Shown here piece after piece: positions 26,503 to 35,141 of a stretch of DNA of 64,000 bases (positions are counted from its first letter, which is position 1; each line of letters begins with the position of its first letter). The notes under the pieces are model-generated. The model did not search any database. It worked only from the letters and a program-made list of their open reading frames with translations, and was not told the origin of the DNA. This stretch comes from Mangrovimonas sp. TPBH4 (lineage in GTDB: Bacteria; Bacteroidota; Bacteroidia; Flavobacteriales; Flavobacteriaceae), in the NCBI RefSeq assembly GCF_001280505.1, contig NZ_LBIO01000042.1, positions 124,001-188,000 on the forward strand, given 5' to 3'. The position numbers and the translations under genes are program-made.

Positions 26503-29259
26503 ATGGATAAATATTCCTTTTTAAACGCAGCACATACAGCATACTTTGCTGATTTATACGATCAATATTTACAAAACCCAGATTCAGTTGAGCCAAGTTG
26601 GAGAGCCTTTTTTCAAGGTTATGATTTCGGTAGCGAAAGCTACGGAATGGAAGGTGAAATTGTAGACGGGGTTTCTGCCCAAATACCAGAACATCTTCAA
26701 AAAGAGTTTCAAGTAGTTAACCTTATCGACGGGTATCGTTCGAGAGGGCACTTGTTTACCAAAACCAATCCGGTACGTGAGCGTCGCCAGTATGCTCCAA
26801 GCTTGGATATCGAGAATTTTGGATTGTCCAAATCTGATTTGAACACCGTTTTTAACGCCGGTGAAATACTTGGAATTGGCGCACAGCCTTTACATGAAAT
26901 CATCAGGCACCTTGAAGCTATTTATTGCGATGCCATTGGTGTTGAGTATATGTATATAAGAAACCCAGAGCGTAAGCAATGGATTCAGGAGCGATTGAAC
27001 ATTAATGACAATCATCCTAATTTTTCTGTAGAGCAGAAAAAACATATTCTAAAAAAATTAAATGAAGCCGTATCCTTTGAGAACTTTTTGCATACCAAAT
27101 ATGTAGGGCAGAAGCGTTTCTCATTAGAAGGGGGCGAATCTTTAATCCCGGCTTTGGATGCCGTTATTGAGCGCGCCGCCGAATATGGTGTGAAGGAGTT
27201 TGTAATGGGGATGGCCCACCGTGGACGTTTGAGTACTCTGACCAATATCTTCGGAAAATCTGCCAAGGACATTTTTAGTGAGTTTGACGGTAAGGATTAT
27301 GAAGAAGAAATTTTTGACGGTGATGTAAAATACCACTTAGGTTGGACCAGCGACCGTGTGACAGATACCGGAAAGAAAATCAATTTAAATATTGCACCTA
27401 ACCCTTCGCACTTGGAAACTGTAGGAGCCGTTGTGGAAGGAATTACGCGTGCAAAACAAGATGATAAGTACCCAGACGAGCCATCATTGGTATTGCCTAT
27501 TGTTGTGCATGGAGATGCCGCTATTGCCGGCCAAGGTTTGGTATATGAAGTTGTGCAAATGGCCCAATTGGAAGGGTATAGAACTAGTGGAACCATTCAT
27601 ATTGTGGTGAATAACCAAATTGGGTTTACTACCAATTATTTGGATGCACGTTCAAGTACCTACTGTACAGATGTTGGAAAAGTCACCTTGTCCCCAGTCT
27701 TGCACGTTAATGCAGATGATGCCGAAGCAGTGGTTCACGCCATGTTGTTTGCCTTGGATTTCAGAATGAAATTTAAGCGTGATGTATTCATCGATTTATT
27801 GGGCTATAGAAAGTATGGCCACAATGAAGGAGATGAGCCTAAGTTTACCCAACCATTACTTTACAAGGTAATTGCGAAGCATAAAAACCCAAGGGATATT
27901 TATGCGGAACGATTAATTGCCGAAGGGGTAATCACTAAGGACCATGTTGCCGAATTGGAGGCTCAGTATAAAGCTTCTTTGGAAGAGAAACTTGAAGATT
28001 CAAGGAAAGAAGATAAAACGGTTATTACACCGTTCATGCAAAATGAATGGGTAGACTACGTAACGGTTAAGGAAGATGAAATGATGAAGCCGGTTGATAC
28101 CAGCTATCCTAAAGAAGGATTGGAAAAAATAGTTGGCGTTATTTCATCCTTGCCAAAAGATAAAAAGTTCATTCGTAAGATAGAGCGTCTTGTGGAATCC
28201 CGAAAAACTATGTTTGAAGAAGACAGGTTGGATTGGGCTATGGCCGAACATTTGGCTTACGGAACACTATTGGAAGAAGGACATGATGTTCGCATTTCGG
28301 GACAGGATGTAGAGAGAGGGACCTTTTCTCACCGCCATGCCGTGGTAAAGGTAGAAGACAGTGAAGAGGAAATTGTATTGCTTAATACTATTAGCGAGGA
28401 GCAAGGGCATTTCTATGTTTACAATTCATTGCTTTCTGAGTATGGTGTAGTAGGTTTTGATTACGGTTATGCTATGGCCAGTCCTAAAACCTTAACCATT
28501 TGGGAGGCGCAATTTGGGGACTTCAGTAACGGGGCCCAAATTATGTTGGATCAGTATATTTCTGCTGCAGAAGATAAGTGGAAATTGCAGAATGGTTTGG
28601 TAATGTTGTTGCCTCATGGATATGAAGGACAAGGGGCTGAGCACTCTTCGGCTCGTATGGAACGCTATCTGCAATTATGTGCTAAGGACAACATGTTTGT
28701 AGCAGATTGTACGACACCTGCCAATATGTTCCACTTGTTGAGAAAGCAGATGAAGGCTACTTACAGAAAGCCATTAATTGTCTTTACTCCAAAAAGTTTG
28801 TTGCGCCATCCAAAGTGTGTTTCCACGGTAGAGGAATTTGCCAACGGAGGTTTCCAAATGCTTATCGACGATGCTGATGTAGCAGTTGAAAATGTGAAAA
28901 CTTTGGTGTTTGTAACCGGGAAGTTCTATTACGATCTTTTGGAAGAGCGTGAAAACTTGAATAGGAATGATGTTGCTCTAGTGAGAATAGAGCAGTTGTT
29001 CCCATTGCCAGAGAAAGAGATTAAGGAAGTAATGGCGAAATATAAAGATGTAAAAGACGTTGTTTGGGCTCAGGAAGAGCCTAGAAATATGGGAGCTTAC
29101 AGCCATATGTTAATGCATCTTGATGAAGCTAGAACGTTCAGGGCTGCAACGCGAAGACCGTATGGAGCACCTGCTGCAGGAAGTAGTGTGCGTTCTAAAA
29201 AACGTCACCAAGAAGTTATTGACTTCGTATTCGATAAAACAAAAAATAACCAGAGATAA
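26503..29259 (+). CDS. sucA: 2-oxoglutarate dehydrogenase E1 component
   Basis: 918 residues. Thiamine-diphosphate subunit that decarboxylates 2-oxoglutarate in the TCA cycle. The start ATG 26503 gives the standard opening (MDKYSFLNAAHTAYFADLYDQY); upstream in-frame ATGs lie before the -7 box. Family stretches are clear: FVMGMAHRGRLSTLTNIFGK, HLGWTSDR, NPSHLETVGAVVEG, HGDAAIAGQG, and the transketolase-like C-terminus LLPHGYEGQGAEHSSAR. Directly followed by the E2 gene. Confidence 0.97.
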   Translation: MDKYSFLNAAHTAYFADLYDQYLQNPDSVEPSWRAFFQGYDFGSESYGMEGEIVDGVSAQIPEHLQKEFQVVNLIDGYRSRGHLFTKTNPVRERRQYAPSLDIENFGLSKSDLNTVFNAGEILGIGAQPLHEIIRHLEAIYCDAIGVEYMYIRNPERKQWIQERLNINDNHPNFSVEQKKHILKKLNEAVSFENFLHTKYVGQKRFSLEGGESLIPALDAVIERAAEYGVKEFVMGMAHRGRLSTLTNIFGKSAKDIFSEFDGKDYEEEIFDGDVKYHLGWTSDRVTDTGKKINLNIAPNPSHLETVGAVVEGITRAKQDDKYPDEPSLVLPIVVHGDAAIAGQGLVYEVVQMAQLEGYRTSGTIHIVVNNQIGFTTNYLDARSSTYCTDVGKVTLSPVLHVNADDAEAVVHAMLFALDFRMKFKRDVFIDLLGYRKYGHNEGDEPKFTQPLLYKVIAKHKNPRDIYAERLIAEGVITKDHVAELEAQYKASLEEKLEDSRKEDKTVITPFMQNEWVDYVTVKEDEMMKPVDTSYPKEGLEKIVGVISSLPKDKKFIRKIERLVESRKTMFEEDRLDWAMAEHLAYGTLLEEGHDVRISGQDVERGTFSHRHAVVKVEDSEEEIVLLNTISEEQGHFYVYNSLLSEYGVVGFDYGYAMASPKTLTIWEAQFGDFSNGAQIMLDQYISAAEDKWKLQNGLVMLLPHGYEGQGAEHSSARMERYLQLCAKDNMFVADCTTPANMFHLLRKQMKATYRKPLIVFTPKSLLRHPKCVSTVEEFANGGFQMLIDDADVAVENVKTLVFVTGKFYYDLLEERENLNRNDVALVRIEQLFPLPEKEIKEVMAKYKDVKDVVWAQEEPRNMGAYSHMLMHLDEARTFRAATRRPYGAPAAGSSVRSKKRHQEVIDFVFDKTKNNQR

Positions 29260-29288
29260 TAAAATCCCACACATAAAATTATAACACA

Positions 29289-30503
29289 ATGATTTTAGAA
29301 ATGAAAGTCCCTTCACCAGGGGAGTCCATCACGGAAGTAGAAATTGCAGAATGGTTGGTTGCAGATGGAGATTATGTAGAAAAAGACCAAGCTATTGCAG
29401 AGGTTGACAGTGATAAAGCAACCTTGGAACTTCCCGCAGAAGCTAGCGGAACTATTACGCTTAAGGCAGAAGAAGGTGATGCGGTAGCTGTAGGTGAAGT
29501 GGTTTGTTTGATAGATACCAGTGCGGCTAAACCAGAGGGTGATGCGCCTGTAAAAGAAGAATCTAAGGAAGAAGCGCCGAAACAAGAGGCTCCAAAGCCT
29601 GCTGAGGTTGCTGAAACCAAAACATATGCCACAGGAACTGCTAGTCCAGCTGCCAAAAAAATATTGGCAGAAAAAGGGATGCAGGCCTCTGAGGTTACTG
29701 GAACAGGAAAGGATGGTCGTGTGACCAAGGAAGATGCGGTTAATGCGAAACCTTCTATGGGAACTCCAACAGGAGGAAGTAGAGGAGAAACCCGTTCTAA
29801 ATTGTCTATGTTACGTCGTAAGGTAGCAGAGCGTTTAGTGTCTGCTAAAAACGAAACAGCTATGTTGACCACTTTTAATGAGGCCAACATGACTCCTGTT
29901 TTTGAATTGCGTAATCAGTATAAAGAAGAATTCAAGGCAAAACACGGTGTTGGTCTTGGCTTTATGAGTTTCTTTACCTTGGCTGTAGTGAGAGCTTTAA
30001 AGGAGTATCCTGCAGTAAACTCTATGATAGACGGCAAGGAAATGATTACTTATGATTTCTGCGATATCAGTATTGCCGTTTCTGGGCCAAAAGGATTGAT
30101 GGTTCCAATTATTCGAAATGCTGAAAACTTGACCTTTAGAGGTGTTGAGGCTGAAGTGAAACGTTTGGCTTTACGTGCGCGTGACGGACAGATTACTGTT
30201 GATGAAATGACAGGAGGTACCTTTACAATTTCCAACGGAGGTGTATTTGGTAGTATGTTGTCTACGCCAATTATCAACCCTCCACAAAGTGGAATTTTAG
30301 GAATGCACAATATTATTGAGCGTCCTATTGCTGTAAATGGTAAGGTTGAAATTCACCCAATGATGTATTTGGCATTGTCTTATGATCACAGAATTATTGA
30401 TGGTAGAGAGTCTGTTGGATTCTTGGTAGCGATAAAAGAAGCACTTGAAAATCCAGTAGAATTGTTAATGGACAATGATGTTAAGAGAGCTTTGGAGCTT
30501 TAA
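29289..30503 (+). CDS. sucB: Dihydrolipoyllysine succinyltransferase (E2 of 2-oxoglutarate dehydrogenase)
   Basis: 404 residues. An N-terminal lipoyl domain (1-77) has the attachment Lys43 in DSDKATLEL; an Ala/Pro/Glu-rich linker follows; then a short E3-binding domain (about 115-150, [13 protein letters not shown]) and the catalytic domain with His367-Asp371 in DHRIIDG. It lies 29 bp after sucA in the same operon; the E3 gene is not here. It ends before a strong terminator. Confidence 0.97.
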   Translation: MILEMKVPSPGESITEVEIAEWLVADGDYVEKDQAIAEVDSDKATLELPAEASGTITLKAEEGDAVAVGEVVCLIDTSAAKPEGDAPVKEESKEEAPKQEAPKPAEVAETKTYATGTASPAAKKILAEKGMQASEVTGTGKDGRVTKEDAVNAKPSMGTPTGGSRGETRSKLSMLRRKVAERLVSAKNETAMLTTFNEANMTPVFELRNQYKEEFKAKHGVGLGFMSFFTLAVVRALKEYPAVNSMIDGKEMITYDFCDISIAVSGPKGLMVPIIRNAENLTFRGVEAEVKRLALRARDGQITVDEMTGGTFTISNGGVFGSMLSTPIINPPQSGILGMHNIIERPIAVNGKVEIHPMMYLALSYDHRIIDGRESVGFLVAIKEALENPVELLMDNDVKRALEL

Positions 30504-30525
30504 TAACATCCCTCATAATATTTAA

Positions 30526-30556
30526 AAAGGCGCAATTGATAATTGCGCCTTTTTTT
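30526..30556. terminator. Terminator of sucAB, usable in both directions
   Basis: 10-bp stem AGGCGCAATT, 3-nt loop, T7 on the plus strand and T5 on the minus strand. It ends sucAB and can also end the leftward peptide transcript from 30686. Confidence 0.9.
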
Positions 30557-30584
30557 CTTGATAAATAAAATAACTAACTAATAA

Positions 30585-30686
30585 CTAAAAAAAATTAACA
30601 AGAATATTAATGATTATTATTAAGATGGCACAGCTAACTAGGCTGATGACCACTACTTTGTGTTGGTGTTCATAAGAATTTTTCAT
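30585..30686 (-). CDS. 33-residue single-helix membrane peptide, copy 1
   Basis: ATG 30686 to TAG 30585. A polar head (MKNSYEHQHK) is followed by about 20 hydrophobic residues and ends NILVNFF. It matches copy 2 (30947-31048) over all 33 positions without gaps, with 12 identities, mainly the C-terminal ILII..NI.V.F pattern. The gene is too short for routine gene calling. The shared promoter and leader of the two copies support it being real. Possible roles are a small regulator of a membrane complex, a stress peptide or a type I toxin-like peptide; none is shown. Confidence 0.6.
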   Translation of the reverse strand: MKNSYEHQHKVVVISLVSCAILIIIINILVNFF

Positions 30687-30728
30687 TGGGACAATGTTTA
30701 AATCATTATTTTTCAGGAGTGGTGAAAT

Positions 30729-30763
30729 AAAAGCTCTGAGTCAACAATAAACCCAGAGCTTTT
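30729..30763 (-). promoter_or_regulatory. Leader hairpin before peptide 1
   Basis: 10-bp stem AAAAGCTCTG with a 15-nt loop, followed leftward by TATTTC. It lies between the promoter and the peptide start. It could be a leader attenuator, or the 3' end of a short RNA of about 65-75 nt starting near 30795. Confidence 0.5.
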
Positions 30764-30783
30764 ATAATTCTCCCTAAGAACTA

Positions 30784-30843
30784 ATTAATAGCATTGTAAA
30801 ATTCGCGAATAAAAGAATATCAAACAATACGTAGTTCTACGTA
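30784..30843 (-). promoter_or_regulatory. Palindrome-controlled promoter of peptide 1
   Basis: Leftward: near-perfect palindrome TACGTAG-AA-CTACGTA (30843-30828), TTG directly after (30827-30825), 23 bp, then TTTTACAATGCTATTAAT (30801-30784). The 7-2-7 inverted repeat with TAC...GTA ends resembles NarL/FixJ-type response-regulator sites. Its centre falls near -42 if TTG is the -33 box, where activators sit. The -7 region lacks the TA of the consensus, which fits activator dependence. Confidence 0.6.
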
Positions 30844-30854
30844 TTTTTTGAACT

Positions 30855-30885
30855 AAAAAAGCGTAAACTTTACATTTACGCTTTT
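30855..30885 (-). terminator. Terminator after peptide 2
   Basis: 11-bp stem AAAAGCGTAAA with a 7-nt loop, followed leftward by a T run. It closes the second peptide unit just ahead of the promoter of the first. Confidence 0.8.
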
Positions 30886-30946
30886 CTGGGTTGGTTTGGT
30901 TTTGGTTGATTTGATTATTTTCTGATTGATGAACCTTAGGTTAAAT

Positions 30947-31048
30947 TCAATGAAAACATACAAAGATGTTCATGGTAATAATCAAGATGGAGCTCAAAAT
31001 TAGGGCAATGATTAACGCAAGGTTAACAAAGGTGAATTTTGATTTCAT
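30947..31048 (-). CDS. 33-residue single-helix membrane peptide, copy 2
   Basis: ATG 31048 to TGA 30947. MKSKFTFVN, then a long hydrophobic run and the end NIFVCFH. Same length as copy 1 and aligned without gaps. It is preceded by its own palindrome-type promoter and hairpin leader and followed by a terminator, so it is a full transcription unit. A TAGGAAT stretch 13 nt before the ATG is held in a hairpin (31062-31087). Function unknown. Confidence 0.62.
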   Translation of the reverse strand: MKSKFTFVNLALIIALILSSILIITMNIFVCFH

Positions 31049-31061
31049 TTTTAATGGTGTT

Positions 31062-31112
31062 ATTCCTAAAAGGAAATTAATAGGAATAAAACCTTGAACT
31101 GAATCAAGGCTT
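31062..31112 (-). promoter_or_regulatory. Two leader hairpins before peptide 2
   Basis: Hairpin A (31089-31112): AAGCCTTGA/TCAAGGTTT with a 6-nt loop and TTTTATT after it, at the same place as the copy 1 hairpin. Hairpin B (31062-31087): ATTCCTA/TAGGAAT just ahead of the start codon, which could hide the ribosome site. Confidence 0.45.
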
Positions 31113-31133
31113 TATGGCTTCCTAAATAAATCG

Positions 31134-31193
31134 ATTAATAGCTTTGTAAAACTCTTTAAAAATGGAGTGTAAAACAATACGTAGTACTACGTA
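31134..31193 (-). promoter_or_regulatory. Palindrome-controlled promoter of peptide 2
   Basis: Leftward: perfect 16-bp palindrome TACGTAGTACTACGTA (31193-31178), TTG (31177-31175), 23 bp, then TTTTACAAAGCTATTAAT (31151-31134). Every spacing equals that of copy 1, and the last 18-bp block differs at one base, while the 23-bp spacer itself is mostly unlike. Spacing kept with sequence drift points to selected function. Confidence 0.62.
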
Positions 31194-31357
31194 TTTTTGA
31201 GGTTAAGGAAGTGTTTTTATGGTTTGTGGCCAGAGTTTTTTAGGAGAAATGCGGTAAGTTGTTGGTTGTCTTTTTATTGTGTGAATTTTATCCTTGGTAG
31301 CTTATAAAAGTTTATTTATGGAAGGTATCTTTCGAAGTTCCAAAATTGATTGTAGAT

Positions 31358-31801
31358 CTATGGAAGCTTTAGGTAAAGGTACTTCTTGTCGTAATCAATA
31401 ATAGCCTTTCCTTTTTTAAGGACATCGGCGCCAATAATGCCATCTACAGGTTTGGAATTGTGGCTTACCAATGCGGTGTTGACATGCGTAAGGTTGAAGA
31501 GAATGATAGGAACTTTGTCTTTTTTCCATTTCCCTATTTTCATTTTGTTCTTTTTTGAAATTTGTGTGAGCATATCTGTAGCTCCAGCACCGGCAGCTTT
31601 TATTTCAGAATCTTTGACTTTTAGATTAAATCTTTCTACGGTTTCAAAGCCAACACAGGTACTTGAAGCGCCAGTGTCTAAAATGAATAAGCCTTTAACC
31701 CCATTAATGGCCGCCTTAATTTCAAAATGGTTGGTTTGCGTAAGGTGTAGTTTTATTTTGGTGTATCCCTTTTCGAGTAAAAAATCCTGTAATCTTTCCA
31801 T
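31358..31801 (-). CDS. Retropepsin-like aspartic protease
   Basis: 147 residues. One catalytic motif, LDTGASS with Asp42, in a fold the size of a single retropepsin domain, so it should act as a dimer. No signal peptide; cytosolic. The start ATG 31801 is preferred over the longer frame, because the -7 box TATCTTTG (31825-31818) leaves only about 10 nt of leader. Known families of this type include bacterial retropepsin-like proteins of unknown substrate. Divergent from tatD. Confidence 0.82.
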   Translation of the reverse strand: MERLQDFLLEKGYTKIKLHLTQTNHFEIKAAINGVKGLFILDTGASSTCVGFETVERFNLKVKDSEIKAAGAGATDMLTQISKKNKMKIGKWKKDKVPIILFNLTHVNTALVSHNSKPVDGIIGADVLKKGKAIIDYDKKYLYLKLP

Positions 31802-31817
31802 TAGTATCTCTTTGGTG

Positions 31818-31848
31818 CAAAGATAATGATGTAAAACATATATTTTTG
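31818..31848. promoter_or_regulatory. Overlapping divergent promoters (protease and tatD)
   Basis: Minus strand TATCTTTG (31825-31818) for the protease; plus strand TATTTTTG (31841-31848) for tatD. The tatD ATG begins 5 nt after its -7 box, so that mRNA may be leaderless. No clear -33 boxes. The two start regions are close enough that polymerases may compete. Confidence 0.55.
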
Positions 31849-31852
31849 CAGC

Positions 31853-32620
31853 ATGATAATAACTGATACCCATACCCATTTATACAGTGAGGCCTTTGCA
31901 GAAGACAGGGCAGAGATGATTCAGCGTGCTTTGGACGCGGGAGTGTCGAGGTTTTTTATTCCGGCTATCGATTCTTCCTATACAAATGCAATGTTTGATT
32001 TGGAGGAGAAGTATGCTGACTATGTCCATTTAATGGCTGGATTGCATCCAACTTCGGTAAAGGAGAATTATAAGGAGGAATTGGTGCATGTTGAAGAACT
32101 TTTGAGTAAGCGTCCCTTTTGCGCTATAGGGGAAATTGGTATTGATTTGTATTGGGACACCTCTACACTGGAAATTCAAAAGAAGGCTTTTCGGCATCAA
32201 ATACAATTGGCAAAGAAGTATCAATTGCCAATCGTGATTCATTGCCGTGATGCATTCGATGAGATTTTTGAAGTGTTGGAAACCGAGCGAGGAGATGATC
32301 TCTTTGGAATATTCCATTGTTTTACTGGTAATTTGCAGCAGGCAAAAAGGGCCATAGGTTTTAATATGAAGTTAGGCATTGGAGGAGTGGTGACTTTTAA
32401 AAATGGCGGCTTGGATAAATTTATCAATGAAATAGATTTGGAGCATATTGTTTTGGAAACGGATGCACCATATTTGGCACCAAAGCCTTTCCGTGGAAAA
32501 CGGAACGAAAGCGCCTATATTTTAAAAGTAGTTGAAAAGCTATCTGAGTTATATAATGTTTCAGAGGAAGAAATTGCAAACATAACTACCCAAAATTCAA
32601 AGGACATTTTTAACATTTAA
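31853..32620 (+). CDS. TatD-family metal-dependent hydrolase (putative DNase)
   Basis: 255 residues, TIM-barrel amidohydrolase fold. Metal ligands: DTHTHLYS at the N-terminus, GEIGIDLYWD, IVIHCRDA, IFHCFTG and LETDAPYLAP. Family members remove damaged 3' DNA ends. It is followed after one base by the asparaginase gene, an operon. Confidence 0.93.
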   Translation: MIITDTHTHLYSEAFAEDRAEMIQRALDAGVSRFFIPAIDSSYTNAMFDLEEKYADYVHLMAGLHPTSVKENYKEELVHVEELLSKRPFCAIGEIGIDLYWDTSTLEIQKKAFRHQIQLAKKYQLPIVIHCRDAFDEIFEVLETERGDDLFGIFHCFTGNLQQAKRAIGFNMKLGIGGVVTFKNGGLDKFINEIDLEHIVLETDAPYLAPKPFRGKRNESAYILKVVEKLSELYNVSEEEIANITTQNSKDIFNI

Positions 32621-32621
32621 T

Positions 32622-33653
32622 ATGGAACAGGGCCATCCAAACATTCTATTAATTTACACAGGAGGAACTATTGGGATGATCAAGGATCCCAATACGGGCG
32701 CTTTAAAAGCATTCGACTTTAATAATCTCCTGAAGCAGATTCCAGAACTTAAGTTGTTGGATTGCGATATCAATACGGTATCCTTTGAAGAACCTATTGA
32801 TTCTTCTAATATGAGTCCAGAGTATTGGGTGCAGTTGGCCGAGATCATTGAGGCTCATTATCTAGACTTTGATGGTTTTGTAGTACTACATGGTAGCGAT
32901 ACCATGAGCTATACAGCATCGGCCTTGAGCTTTATGTTGGAGAATTTGGCCAAACCAGTTATTTTGACAGGGTCCCAATTGCCAATAGGTGATTTAAGGA
33001 CGGATGCCAAAGAGAACTTGATCACCTCCATTCAAATGGCGTCGTTGCGACATAGAAATCGTCCAGTGATAAGAGAAGTTGGTTTGTATTTTGAATACAA
33101 ATTATACAGGGGTAACCGGACCACTAAAATTAATGCAGAGCATTTTGAGGCCTTTGAGTCCTTAAATTATCCTCATTTGGCAGAATCTGGTGTTCACCTT
33201 AAAATCAATCATGATTATTTATTTAAGCCAAATGCAAGGAAGAAATTAGTGGTGCATAAATTGTTCGATACCAATGTGGCATTGATTAAATTGTTTCCTG
33301 GTATTTCAAAGACCACTTTGGAGTGCATGAGTCATAATCCTCATATAAAAGGTGTTATTTTGGAAACTTATGGTGCGGGAAATGCCACTACAGCGCCATG
33401 GTTTGTAGATTTTATAAAGCAATTGGTAAAGAAAGGGGTGCATGTGGTAAATGTCACACAATGTTCTGGAGGAAGCGTGGCTATGGGGCAGTACGAAACA
33501 AGTTCACATCTTCAAAACATTGGGGTTATTTCCGGTAAGGATATTACTACTGAAGCTGCAATTACCAAACTTATGTATTTGTTAGGTGAAAAAGTGGCTG
33601 TAAAAACATTTAAAACCATATTTGAAACCGCGCTACGCGGAGAATTGTCTTAA
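32622..33653 (+). CDS. ansA: Type I L-asparaginase
   Basis: 343 residues, no signal peptide, so cytosolic type I. The two catalytic Thr motifs are present: LLIYTGGTIGMI at the N-terminus and LHGSDTMSYTASAL near residue 90. It converts asparagine to aspartate and ammonia. Close behind tatD; ends 73 bp ahead of tRNA-Ser. Confidence 0.94.
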   Translation: MEQGHPNILLIYTGGTIGMIKDPNTGALKAFDFNNLLKQIPELKLLDCDINTVSFEEPIDSSNMSPEYWVQLAEIIEAHYLDFDGFVVLHGSDTMSYTASALSFMLENLAKPVILTGSQLPIGDLRTDAKENLITSIQMASLRHRNRPVIREVGLYFEYKLYRGNRTTKINAEHFEAFESLNYPHLAESGVHLKINHDYLFKPNARKKLVVHKLFDTNVALIKLFPGISKTTLECMSHNPHIKGVILETYGAGNATTAPWFVDFIKQLVKKGVHVVNVTQCSGGSVAMGQYETSSHLQNIGVISGKDITTEAAITKLMYLLGEKVAVKTFKTIFETALRGELS

Positions 33654-33726
33654 AATTAACTCGTAAAATTTTTAGCTTTCAAAAGTTTTTTGGTTATTTG
33701 CTAAACTTTATTAAAAAGCAATAAAC

Positions 33727-33814
33727 AGAGAGGTGGCCGAGTGGTCGAAGGCGCACGCCTGGAAAGTGTGTATACGCCAAAAGCGTATCGAGGGTTCGAA
33801 TCCCTTCCTCTCTG
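33727..33814 (+). tRNA. tRNA-Ser(GGA)
   Basis: Class II tRNA, 88 nt. Acceptor AGAGAGG/CCTCTCT pairs fully, with discriminator G814; the anticodon stem CACGC/GTGTG holds loop CTGGAAA with anticodon GGA; a long variable arm and the T arm GAGGG-TTCGAAT-CCCTT follow. CCA is not encoded. Confidence 0.96.
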
Positions 33815-33887
33815 CTCTTATTTTATTTTTAATTACAAATTTTTTATATCTTTAACACTTTAACTAATAAAATTAAGATTAAGAACA

Positions 33888-34667
33888 ATGAAAAGACTAT
33901 TTTCTATCCTAGCCATAGCAGGAACCATGGCTTTCGGAACTGTTAATGCTAATGCATACACTACTACCAGCGCAGCTACTGCAACTGTTGCTACTGTAAC
34001 TCAAGATGAAGACTCTGCTGCTCCTGCTGAAGAGACTCTTGGATTCCACCAAGAGCTTAAGAAGCGTTTTATTGAAGGTGGTCCTGGCTTTATGGGGATT
34101 GTATTGCTTTGTTTGATCTTAGGATTGGCTATTGCAATCGAAAGAATTATCTTTTTGAACTTATCTACAACTAATACTAAGAAATTAACTAAGAATGTAG
34201 AGGATGCTTTGCAATCTGGTGGTATTGAGGCTGCTAAGGAAGTTTGTAGAAACACTAAAGGGCCTGTTGCCTCTATCTTCTACCAAGGTTTGGATAGACA
34301 TGATGAAGGTATCGACGCTGCTGAAAAGGCTGTTGTAGCTTATGGTGGTGTTCAAATGGGACAATTAGAGAAAAACGTTTCTTGGATTTCATTATTTATC
34401 GCATTGGCTCCGATGTTAGGGTTCATGGGAACGGTAATCGGGATGATTCAAGCATTCGATAAAATTGAAGCAGCTGGTGATATGCAACCATCACTTGTAG
34501 CAGGAGGTATTAAAGTAGCACTTTTAACAACCGTATTTGGACTTATCGTAGCTATTATCCTTCAGATTTTCTACAACTACATTATTGCAAAAATTGATAG
34601 CATCGTAAATGACATGGAAGATGCGTCCATTAATTTGATGGATTTGTTAATCAGATACAAAAAATAA
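33888..34667 (+). CDS. exbB: ExbB/TolQ-type proton channel subunit
   Basis: 259 residues. An N-terminal hydrophobic stretch and an Ala/Thr-rich segment precede the MotA/TolQ/ExbB domain (about 60-250) with three membrane helices (LLCLILGLAIAIERIIFL; ALAPMLGFMGTVIGMI; TTVFGLIVAIILQIFYNY). It should energise TonB for the TonB receptors in this window. First gene of an operon with two exbD genes. A near-consensus -7 box TATCTTTA lies at 33847-33854. Confidence 0.93.
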   Translation: MKRLFSILAIAGTMAFGTVNANAYTTTSAATATVATVTQDEDSAAPAEETLGFHQELKKRFIEGGPGFMGIVLLCLILGLAIAIERIIFLNLSTTNTKKLTKNVEDALQSGGIEAAKEVCRNTKGPVASIFYQGLDRHDEGIDAAEKAVVAYGGVQMGQLEKNVSWISLFIALAPMLGFMGTVIGMIQAFDKIEAAGDMQPSLVAGGIKVALLTTVFGLIVAIILQIFYNYIIAKIDSIVNDMEDASINLMDLLIRYKK

Positions 34668-34689
34668 TCCGCAATAATTTTTATTAACT

Positions 34690-35139
34690 ATGGGTTTACA
34701 CAAAATTTTAAGAATATTAGTAGCTATCTTAAGCGTTTTAGGAGTCATTTTCTTGGTCCGAATTATCGGAGAAGGTGATGAGGCCATCAAAGCAGCCGCT
34801 GCAGCAGGTGACTCAGCAATTGTTGATCCAATGGCTTATGTAGCTTATATTGTTTTAGGGATCATACTAGTATTTGTTGTGTTCTTTGTTTTAAAGAACT
34901 TAGTGACACATACAGCATCCTTAAAAGGAACTTTGATAGGAGTAGGGCTTTTTGCTGCTATATTGATTGTATCGTATGCCGTATCAGGAGGAGATCCTAT
35001 GGAATACAAATACAATAATAAATTGGCTACAGAGACTGAATCTCACATGGCAGGCGCAGGATTGATAGCCTTCTACATCCTAATTATTACAGCAGCGGCA
35101 TCTATGTTGTTGTCTGGAGTTAAAAAAATGATTAAGTAA
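34690..35139 (+). CDS. Four-helix membrane protein of the ExbB-ExbD operon
   Basis: 149 residues with about four hydrophobic helices (near 7-25, 50-72, 78-98 and 120-143). No known motif. It sits between exbB and exbD with 22- and 2-bp gaps, so it is very likely made with them and may belong to the energising complex of this group. Its role is unknown. Confidence 0.75.
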   Translation: MGLHKILRILVAILSVLGVIFLVRIIGEGDEAIKAAAAAGDSAIVDPMAYVAYIVLGIILVFVVFFVLKNLVTHTASLKGTLIGVGLFAAILIVSYAVSGGDPMEYKYNNKLATETESHMAGAGLIAFYILIITAAASMLLSGVKKMIK

Positions 35140-35141
35140 TT

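Noticed and set aside
30828..30843. Palindrome TACGTAG..CTACGTA as a simple terminator of a rightward transcript
   Set aside because: A T run follows it on the plus strand, but the stem is AT-rich with a 2-nt loop, and both copies keep TTG and an 18-bp block at fixed distance on the minus side, which a terminator would not need.
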